Below the pieces are notes generated by a model. The model saw nothing but the letters and a program-made list of their open reading frames with translations. It did no database searches and had not been told where the DNA came from. The position numbers and the translations under genes were made by a program. Source: Caldifarciminota bacterium (GTDB lineage Bacteria > Hydrothermota > Tepidihabitantia > Tepidihabitantales > Tepidihabitantaceae). From it: 15,562 nt of DNA. The DNA lies in NCBI GenBank assembly GCA_016935295.1, contig JAFGRF010000188.1, forward strand, positions 1-15,562, given 5' to 3'. Shown here in pieces: positions 6,063-11,540 of the stretch. Position 1 is the stretch's first letter. Every line of letters starts with the position of its first letter.

Positions 6063-7834
6063 CTCGCCTCCATGGCCGCCAGTTCTTTCTCCCCGTCGGC
6101 ACAGGTCTGGGCGATGGCGGTCGCCGCCTCGTCCTCGGTCAGGTATTTCATGCGGGCGATGCGATCGCGCACCGCGGCCTCCTCAATCGCTCCAACCTCA
6201 ACACCGCGCGCGAGGGCCGCGCGGGAGATTTCGTAGAACCGCAGGATTGCGCTCAACATGGCAGCCTGCTTGGGCAGCGACGCGTAGGTGTCGACCTCGT
6301 GAAATGCGTTCTGATGGAGGAAATCCTCTCGGATGGACCGCGCCACCTCGAGCACCAGTCGGTCTTGTGCGGAAAGCGTATCCTTGCCGACCAGCCGCAC
6401 TATCTCTTCCAGTTCGGCCTCCTTCTCGAGCAGCTGCATCGCCGCGGCCGCATCCTTCATGAACTCCGGCGTCGCCTGGCGGTCGAATGACTCGCGCAGG
6501 ACGTCGCTGTAGAGCGAATAGGAGTTCAGCCAGGAAATGGCCGGGAAGTGGCGTTGGAACGCCAGCCGGTCTTCGAGCGACCAGAAGACTTTCACGACGC
6601 GAAGCGTGGCCTGAACTACCGGGTCGTTGAGGTCCCCACCCGGCGGCGATACTGAGCCGACCACCGATACGGCGCCCTGTTGCTCTTTGCCGTCCGGGGT
6701 CCGGCCCAGGCAGACAACGTGGCCGGCCCGTTCGTAGAACTCGGCCACGCGGGTCGCGAGGTAGGCCGGGTAGCCTTCCTCCCCCGGCATCTCCTCCAGC
6801 CGGCCCGATATCTCCCGCATCGCCTCGGCCCAGCGCGATGTGGAGTCAGCCTGCAGCGCCACCGAGTAGCCCATGTCGCGATAGTACTCGGCGAGCGTAA
6901 TTCCGGTATAGATAGACGCCTCGCGCGCGGCCACGGGCATGTTCGACGTGTTAGCAACCAGCACGGTCCGTTTCATCAGCGGCTCGCCGGACTTGGGGTC
7001 GACGAGATGCGGGAATTCCAGCAGAACATCGGTCATCTCGTTCCCGCGCTCGCCGCAGCCGACAAAGATGATGATCTCCGCGTCTGACCACTTGGCGAAC
7101 TGGTGCTGGATCACGGTCTTGCCCGAGCCGAACGGCCCGGGCACGGCCGCCGTGCCGCCCTTCGCGATCGGGAAGAACGTATCCACGACCCGCTGGCCGG
7201 TCACGAGCGGCTGGTCGGGCTGGAGCTTCCTCCGGTACGGACGCGCCCGGCGTACCGGCCAGCGCTGGGCCATCTTGAGGGGCTGCTCGCCTTCCGGCGT
7301 CTTGAGGACAGCGATGGGTTCGTCGACCGTGAACTCGCCCGGCCCGATCCGGACAATCTCGCCCGACATCCCGGGCGGCAGCATGATCCGGTGCCGCACG
7401 AGAACGGTCTCCTGGACTTCTCCGACAACGTCGCCCGGTTCGACCTGGTCGCCCGGCTTGCGCAACGGGGTGAAAGCCCACTTCCTGCTTCGGTCGAGCG
7501 GCGGCGCCTCAACGCCGCGGCTGATGAAGTCCCCTACCTGTTTCTGGATAACGTCCAGCGGCCGCTGGATCCCGTCGTAGATCGACTCGATCAGCCCCGG
7601 GCCAAGTTCGACCGACAAAGGCTCGAAGGTCGGGAATACCGGTTCGCCCGGCCCCACTCCTCCGGTCTCCTCGTAGACCTGGATTGACGCACGGTCTCCT
7701 TCCAGTTCGATGATCTCCCCGACCAGCCGCTTCTCGCTGACCTTCACGACGTCGTACATCCGCGCCCCGGCGATTCCTTCGGCGACAACCAGCGGACCCG
7801 AGACCTTGATAATCGTACCCTGGCTCTCACTCAT
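6059..7834 (-). CDS. atpA: V/A-type ATP synthase subunit A (catalytic, 591 aa)
   Basis: This is the catalytic subunit of the rotary V/A-type ATPase. Visible parts are the N-terminal barrel (GTIIKVSGPLVVAEG), the A-type non-homologous region around residues 108-185 (EAPPLDRSRKWAFTP onward) that is absent from F-ATPase beta, the P-loop GPFGSGKT at 233-240 with the catalytic Lys239, GCGERGNEM at about 259-267, and DSTSRWAEAMREISGRLEEM further on. The length is normal and no intein is present. The enzyme couples ATP hydrolysis or synthesis to ion flow across the inner membrane; the direction and the ion (proton or sodium) cannot be read from this subunit. AAGGAG lies seven bases before the ATG, and the start overlaps the subunit F stop by four bases. 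Confidence 0.97.
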   Translation of the reverse strand: MSESQGTIIKVSGPLVVAEGIAGARMYDVVKVSEKRLVGEIIELEGDRASIQVYEETGGVGPGEPVFPTFEPLSVELGPGLIESIYDGIQRPLDVIQKQVGDFISRGVEAPPLDRSRKWAFTPLRKPGDQVEPGDVVGEVQETVLVRHRIMLPPGMSGEIVRIGPGEFTVDEPIAVLKTPEGEQPLKMAQRWPVRRARPYRRKLQPDQPLVTGQRVVDTFFPIAKGGTAAVPGPFGSGKTVIQHQFAKWSDAEIIIFVGCGERGNEMTDVLLEFPHLVDPKSGEPLMKRTVLVANTSNMPVAAREASIYTGITLAEYYRDMGYSVALQADSTSRWAEAMREISGRLEEMPGEEGYPAYLATRVAEFYERAGHVVCLGRTPDGKEQQGAVSVVGSVSPPGGDLNDPVVQATLRVVKVFWSLEDRLAFQRHFPAISWLNSYSLYSDVLRESFDRQATPEFMKDAAAAMQLLEKEAELEEIVRLVGKDTLSAQDRLVLEVARSIREDFLHQNAFHEVDTYASLPKQAAMLSAILRFYEISRAALARGVEVGAIEEAAVRDRIARMKYLTEDEAATAIAQTCADGEKELAAMEAR

Positions 7835-8232
7835 CGCATATCTCCTTCGTCTGCAACCGAAGCCTTCTCTCCCCGAGGCGCCTGCTCGCGCCCGAACACA
7901 TCTGCTCCAACCGCGCGCCTGACTGTCTCCCGCAGCCGCTCAAGCCCGCGTTGCTCCGCCCCCATCGGAAGCATTACCAGACAGGACGTTGCTCCGCGGC
8001 TGTAGCGGTCGATCAGACCGGCCAGATGCAACGACAAGTCCTCGGTGTAGAACAGCACCGAGAGCCCTGCCGCCAGCAGCTTCTCGACCTGCACGCCCGC
8101 ATCCGGGCCGGGCTCGACTGGAAAAACCGCGAACCCGGCGGCGCGGAAAGGCGCAATGACTTCAGGCCTCCCGACCACACCAACCCTAGCCGCCAGGTCG
8201 CCCGGCGCACGTTCCTTCTCGTTACTCGACAT
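7831..8232 (-). CDS. atpF: V/A-type ATP synthase subunit F (133 aa)
   Basis: The core RVGVVGRPEVIAPFRAAGF, then LSVLFYTEDLSLHLAGLIDRY and a proline/methionine strand (CLVMLPMG) before a final helix, is the Rossmann-like fold of V/A-ATPase subunit F, the small regulatory protein of the central stalk. Its place between C and A supports this. The protein is longer than the usual 100-110 residues, with a polar N-terminal extension of about 15 residues and a C-terminal tail after GADVFGRE. The ATG at 8232 lies inside the end of the C gene (11-bp overlap), so translation is probably coupled. Subunit D, its normal stalk partner, is not in this window. Confidence 0.85.
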   Translation of the reverse strand: MSSNEKERAPGDLAARVGVVGRPEVIAPFRAAGFAVFPVEPGPDAGVQVEKLLAAGLSVLFYTEDLSLHLAGLIDRYSRGATSCLVMLPMGAEQRGLERLRETVRRAVGADVFGREQAPRGEKASVADEGDMR

Positions 8233-9214
8233 AGGCTACCAGGTCCTGAGTTTCCTCGATCGCGCGCCCTGCGAGCTTTGCGGCATAGATGAGTCGCAAG
8301 TTGCGGACTTCGTTCTCCCGCAGAAGGAAAAAGGTGACGAGCGGCTCATATCCGAAAGTCGCGTAGCGGGTCTGGCGCAAATAGCGGAGCTCTGCCTCGC
8401 GCCCGATCCGCTCCATCCGCGCGAACGACCGTCGGCTGGTCAGGGCTGCTCGTCCCTGCTCCAGATACGCACGGAATTTCTCACTCCCGGCCCCGAGCGG
8501 CGGGGCTTTCGCGAGCAGTTCCAGCATCGCTTCCCACGGCTGCGGCAGCGCCGCCAGCAGGGTGGCGAGCGTCAACGTACCGCCTTCCAGGAAAGCTGCT
8601 TCCATCTCCCCTGCCAGGTCCTTGTCTGCACCCTCCCGTGCCTTCAAGCGCACCACCGTACGCAGGTTCTCAATATCGGCATGCAGCCCGAAGTAACCGG
8701 TCACGAATTGACTGGCGCTCGCGACCCGCAGTTCCGCCTGCTGTTGGAGACGATCGAGTGCGGCGTCGACGGCAGCCGGGTCTCGTTCCTGGGAAAATGT
8801 CTGTATGGTGTCGGCTACGACCTTGGCGACTTGCCTGCCCTCCGGCAGGTCGCGGATTTCCTGCGGAAGCTCAGCATCACCCTTGCCCTGCGACAGCGCC
8901 TCCTTCGCAGCTGCTTTGAGTCTACGGAAGGCGGTGGGCAGTGAGAACAGACGTGTCAGCCATCCATCCAGCGCATACGCGGAGAAGAAGTCGCTGTTAT
9001 CCCTGGCAGCGCCCCCGAGCGCCTCTGGCACACCGGCAGCGCCCCCTTCCAGAAACCTGCCGTACGCCGTCTCTGCCAAGGCTGCGGCAAACTCGTCGCC
9101 TCCTCGCGCTCGGACAAACCGTTCATAGCGCGGCCTGTCCATGAGCGTCGGTTCAAGCGCCCGGACGCGCCCGATGGCAAATCCGTACTTCGAGTCTTCG
9201 CTCAGCCTGTCCAT
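8222..9214 (-). CDS. atpC: V/A-type ATP synthase subunit C (central-stalk socket, 330 aa)
   Basis: This is an all-helical protein beginning with YGFAIGRVRALEPTLMDR, the N-terminal signature of the AC39/subunit C family, and containing a mid-protein GYFGLHADIENLRTVVRLKARE and a C-terminal EVRNLRLIYAAKLAGR, both typical of the internal three-fold repeat of this family (ENLR-type motifs). Subunit C caps the membrane rotor ring and holds the central stalk. The length is usual. The ATG at 9214 has only a weak ribosome binding site (CAGAG). It is the first gene of the C-F-A-B operon and follows a strong promoter. A second frame starting further downstream would remove the family signature, so this start is preferred. 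Confidence 0.88.
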   Translation of the reverse strand: MDRLSEDSKYGFAIGRVRALEPTLMDRPRYERFVRARGGDEFAAALAETAYGRFLEGGAAGVPEALGGAARDNSDFFSAYALDGWLTRLFSLPTAFRRLKAAAKEALSQGKGDAELPQEIRDLPEGRQVAKVVADTIQTFSQERDPAAVDAALDRLQQQAELRVASASQFVTGYFGLHADIENLRTVVRLKAREGADKDLAGEMEAAFLEGGTLTLATLLAALPQPWEAMLELLAKAPPLGAGSEKFRAYLEQGRAALTSRRSFARMERIGREAELRYLRQTRYATFGYEPLVTFFLLRENEVRNLRLIYAAKLAGRAIEETQDLVAYVE

Positions 9215-9241
9215 ACTCTGATTGCGTTTTGCTGTGTTGTC

Positions 9242-9258
9242 CGGCCTCTTGGTGGCCG
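9242..9258 (-). promoter_or_regulatory. Stem-loop at the predicted 5' end of the V-ATPase operon mRNA
   Basis: CGGCC (9254-9258 read on the minus strand) pairs with GGCCG (9242-9246) around a seven-base loop. The transcript predicted from the promoter at 9266-9293 begins almost exactly at this hairpin, which could protect the 5' end from decay. It has no U-tract. Confidence 0.4.
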
Positions 9259-9265
9259 AGTGGTA

Positions 9266-9293
9266 ATCATAGTCAGCTAGGTGAGCGTGTCAA
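9266..9293 (-). promoter_or_regulatory. Sigma-70-type promoter for the V-ATPase operon
   Basis: On the minus strand a perfect TTGACA (9288-9293) is followed after 16 bp by TATGAT (9266-9271), five of six bases of the -10 consensus. The expected start is near 9259, about 45 nt before the subunit C ATG. It is the best promoter match in the window, and it lies in front of the first gene of an operon. Confidence 0.75.
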
Positions 9294-9705
9294 TGTGAGT
9301 TGGGCCGAACTGGCAGGGCCGGCGCAAGGCAGACGCGCGACAGCCCCTCCGACGGAGGTGGGAATCGCTTGTGTCGTGCGTAGGTAGCACGCTCCTCGTT
9401 CTCCACAAACCACGAGGTACTCCCGCGCTCATGTCGCCGTCCTTCGGCGGCAAGCGTCCGGCTGGCTTCCCTGTCTTTCCCAGTCGATACATCCAAGTAA
9501 CGTCTACTCGTTCCCCCGGCTTCTTCTTGGCCGGGACTGCCACAACGAAGAACTCGCGCCGATGTCAAACATAGATGCTGGCGGAACCGCACACTGCACA
9601 GCAGTTGGCAACTGGCAGAAGAGATCTTTGCCCGGCTATACTTATTATAGCTAGTAAGGTATTGTAAGTAGTTATCAGAGTTCGCCGATAGGTGCAGTCT
9701 CTTTG
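9294..9705. other. Non-coding, hairpin-rich region between the V-ATPase promoter and the dnaA unit (possible structured RNA)
   Basis: There is no convincing gene in about 410 bp. Five short perfect stem-loops follow each other: CCTCC/GGAGG (9346-9358), CGTGC/GCACG (9375-9391), CCTCGT/ACGAGG (9394-9417), CGCCG/CGGCG (9435-9449) and CCCGGC/GCCGGG (9515-9535). Next come the 13-bp palindrome CAGTTG-G-CAACTG (9602-9614) and GCTATA/TATAGC (9635-9651). A perfect TATAAT on the minus strand (9644-9649) lacks a good -35. Two minus-strand open frames here start with TTG or GTG without ribosome binding sites and have poor codon bias. It does not match tmRNA, RNase P RNA or SRP RNA core motifs. Its identity is unknown. 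Confidence 0.4.
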
Positions 9706-9745
9706 ACAACTACATCATTAAAAAGACTAGTCCTGATGTTGTTGT
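9706..9745. repeat. 12-bp inverted repeat around the end of the small ORF behind dnaA
   Basis: ACAACTACATCA (9706-9717) and TGATGTTGTTGT (9734-9745) are inverted with one mismatch around a 16-base AT-rich loop that contains the palindrome GACTAGTC and a T5 run (minus strand). There is no U-tract after the right arm on either strand, so it is not a standard terminator. It straddles the stop codon of the small ORF at 9727. Confidence 0.5.
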
Positions 9746-9870
9746 TGGGTTGTGGACAGCTGTTCATACAGCGTAAGTAAAATGCTGATAATTAGATAGC
9801 CAAACCAGCCCCAGTATAATTGATTGGACATCTCGTGGATGAAGCGGTCGTTACTGGCCATCAACATCAT
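9727..9870 (-). CDS. Small single-span membrane protein directly behind dnaA (47 aa)
   Basis: A short frame begins ATG ATG TTG ATG two bases after the dnaA TGA and encodes MMLMASNDRFIHEMSNQ, then a hydrophobic span at about residues 18-34 (YWGWFGYLIISILLTLY), then a polar glutamine-rich tail ending QQQHQD. This three-part layout is what a small inner-membrane protein looks like. The two-base gap suggests translation coupled to dnaA; GAG lies about six bases before the first ATG, and GGGGA lies further back. The region is clearly more AT-rich than the flanking genes. I know of no family match, and at 47 residues chance is a real alternative, especially as the first ATG could be replaced by the one at 9861 (44 aa). 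Confidence 0.45.
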   Translation of the reverse strand: MMLMASNDRFIHEMSNQLYWGWFGYLIISILLTLYEQLSTTQQQHQD

Positions 9871-9872
9871 TG

Positions 9873-11258
9873 TCAACTCAGTTCCCCACGACTTATGCCC
9901 TTCGAAAGCTTCTCGATCTTCGCGGCGAAAGCAGGGTCACTAGTCCTGAGGTCACCAACTCGCTTGATCGCGTGCATTACCGTAGTGTGATCCTTGTTTC
10001 CGAAGAGCCCTCCGATTTCCTTCAGAGAGAGGCTCAGCGAAGCTCGCATCAGGTACATTGCTACCTGCCGTGCAAGCGCCAACTGCTTGGTCCGGCCGCC
10101 GTTGGTGATGTCCTCCAGCGTGACACCGAAGTAGTCGGCGCAGGCTCTTATGATACGGTTGTGGTCGACCGGCTCCTCCTCTTTGACAAGGTCCCGGAGT
10201 GCCTCTTCGGCCAGGGCGACGGTAACCGGCCGGGCGTCGAGCGACGCGAGGGCAAGCAGACGTATCCAGCTTCCCTCAAGCGCACGGACACTGGTACGGA
10301 CGCGGGCAGCAATGAAGTACGCGACATCGTCTGGCAGTTCGGCATGATCCATGGCGGCTTTCTGCTTGAGTATGGCGATACGCGTTTCCAGTTCCGGTGC
10401 CTGTATGTCCACGACCAGACCCGAGCCGAGCCTGGAGGCGAGTCTCCCCTCGAGCGCCGGGATGTCCTGCGGCGGCCGGTCACTAGTGAAGACGATCTGG
10501 CTGCCTGCGCCTTGCAGCGAATTGAAGATGTAGAAGACTTCCTCCTGCAGCCGCTCCTTCCCGACCAGGTAATGGACGTCGTCGAGCAGCAGCAGATCGA
10601 GGGAGCGGTACTTGTCCTTGAACTCGAGGCGTGTGTTCTTCTCGATGGCCTGGATGAGCTCGAGGAACAGGTCGTCGGCGGCCGTGTAGTAGACCTTGAG
10701 CCCCGGCTTCTTGGCCACCGCAAGGTTGCCGATTGCCTGGGCCAGGTGAGTCTTGCCCAGGCCGACTCCGCCATATATGAAGAGCGGGTTGTAGCTTGCG
10801 CCCGGTCGCTCGGCAACACTGCGCGACGCGGCGACGGCCAGGCGGTTCGACTCGCCCACGACGAAGTTCTCAAAGGTGAGGTGCGATTGGAGCCGGTAGC
10901 CGTTCTGTCTGGCGGCCGGGCGCCGCACCGGTGCGCGCCGAATCAGGACGCCAGTATCAGCCGAGTCGCGCGGCTGGAAGGAAAGCGAAAGCTCCTGTTG
11001 AGAAACGCTGGTCAGCGCGGCCCTGACCTCGGCCGAGTAGTGCTGGCTCAGCCAGTCGGCGAAGAAAGAATTGGGGACCTCAACCTCCAGGACTCCGTTT
11101 GACAAGGCGCGCCCGCGCGTCGGCGCAAGCCAAGTCTCGAAACCTTCGCGACTTACGCGCGGCTTCACGTAGTCGAGGATGTCGGCCCAGAGTTTTACGG
11201 CATCGGGCAGGGCTTGGTGCCCGACGCGTGGTTGTACGTCGCTGTCAGCCACACCCAT
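9873..11258 (-). CDS. dnaA: Chromosomal replication initiator protein DnaA (461 aa from the preferred start)
   Basis: DnaA binds DnaA boxes at the origin and, with ATP, melts the DNA and loads the helicase. All domains are visible (numbered from the ATG): domain I at about 18-90 (LWADILDYVKPRVSREGFETWL), a short linker, then domain III with HLTFENFVVGESNRLA, Walker A GGVGLGKT at 163-170, Walker B LLLLDDVHYL at about 222-231 and the sensor/arginine-finger stretch GRLASRLGSGL. Domain IV carries the DNA-binding signature KEIGGLFGNKDHTTVMHAIK near the C-terminus. A GTG at 11282 would add eight residues but has no ribosome binding site, whereas the ATG at 11258 has AAAGGGG six bases upstream. The gene neighbours hypF upstream; dnaN, recF and rpmH are not adjacent, unlike in many bacteria. 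Confidence 0.96.
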   Translation of the reverse strand: MGVADSDVQPRVGHQALPDAVKLWADILDYVKPRVSREGFETWLAPTRGRALSNGVLEVEVPNSFFADWLSQHYSAEVRAALTSVSQQELSLSFQPRDSADTGVLIRRAPVRRPAARQNGYRLQSHLTFENFVVGESNRLAVAASRSVAERPGASYNPLFIYGGVGLGKTHLAQAIGNLAVAKKPGLKVYYTAADDLFLELIQAIEKNTRLEFKDKYRSLDLLLLDDVHYLVGKERLQEEVFYIFNSLQGAGSQIVFTSDRPPQDIPALEGRLASRLGSGLVVDIQAPELETRIAILKQKAAMDHAELPDDVAYFIAARVRTSVRALEGSWIRLLALASLDARPVTVALAEEALRDLVKEEEPVDHNRIIRACADYFGVTLEDITNGGRTKQLALARQVAMYLMRASLSLSLKEIGGLFGNKDHTTVMHAIKRVGDLRTSDPAFAAKIEKLSKGISRGELS

Positions 11259-11264
11259 CTGCAG

Positions 11265-11271
11265 CCCCTTT
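11265..11271 (-). promoter_or_regulatory. Ribosome binding site that decides the dnaA start
   Basis: AAAGGGG on the minus strand, with a six-base spacer (CTGCAG) to the ATG at 11258. The alternative GTG start at 11282 has no comparable site, so the shorter protein is preferred. Confidence 0.6.
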
Positions 11272-11328
11272 CGGAAAAACACGCTCGAATAGCCTTGACG
11301 ATCCAGGCGAGAAGCCTACCCCGGCTGG

Positions 11329-11337
11329 TTATCCACC
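11329..11337 (+). promoter_or_regulatory. DnaA-box-like 9-mer in the dnaA leader
   Basis: TTATCCACC differs from the consensus DnaA box TTATCCACA at one base. It lies about 70 bp before the dnaA start, where DnaA autoregulates its own gene in several bacteria. It is the only 8-of-9 match that I found in the spaces on either side of dnaA, so it may be chance. Confidence 0.4.
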
Positions 11338-11375
11338 AAACCGCCCACATTCCCGCTCATGCCCCCGTCTGCGGC

Positions 11376-11402
11376 AAAAAGGCGACACGCCGACGGCGCG
11401 TC
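11376..11402 (-). terminator. Rho-independent terminator candidate behind hypF
   Basis: Read on the minus strand, GACGCGC-CGTCG-GCGTGTC forms a seven-pair stem (one G-U) with a five-base loop, followed by GCC and TTTTT. It lies about 140 bp after the hypF stop and 118 bp before the dnaA ATG, where it would separate hypF transcription from dnaA. A further hairpin without a U-tract (TGCCGT/ACGGCA, 11493-11514) lies closer to the hypF stop. The rest of the 11272-11540 spacer shows no gene and no promoter good enough to call. Confidence 0.5.
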
Positions 11403-11540
11403 AGCAGTCGACAAGGAACGGATTGTAAGGTCGCTAGTCTGCCGGCGACGATTCTAGACCCGCTGCCCTGCGAGTCAAGCTCAGTCTCGCGTTGCCGTGC
11501 AGAAACGAACGGCACTGCGGTGACCGAGTTTGCGGAGAGA

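Noticed and set aside
9251..9275. GGTGGCCGAGTGGTAATC looks like the D-arm region of a leucine or serine tRNA
   Set aside because: No anticodon arm, T-loop (GTTCGANTCC) or acceptor pairing can be built around it, and it coincides with the V-ATPase promoter and leader.
9305..9325. TGGCAGGGCC resembles the 3' end of bacterial SRP RNA
   Set aside because: The conserved SRP core (GGTCAGG...GGAAGGAAGCAGCC) is not present on either strand.
9601..9660. A perfect TATAAT on the minus strand as a full promoter
   Set aside because: No acceptable -35 hexamer lies 16-18 bp upstream, so it was not listed as a separate promoter, only mentioned with the structured region.
9290..9709. Minus-strand open frames of 139 and 88 codons in the spacer
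   Set aside because: They start with TTG and GTG without ribosome binding sites, have poor codon bias, overlap each other in different frames and run into the V-ATPase promoter. The N-terminus of the shorter (MAVPAKKKPGER) only faintly recalls ribosomal protein L32 and lacks the rest of it.
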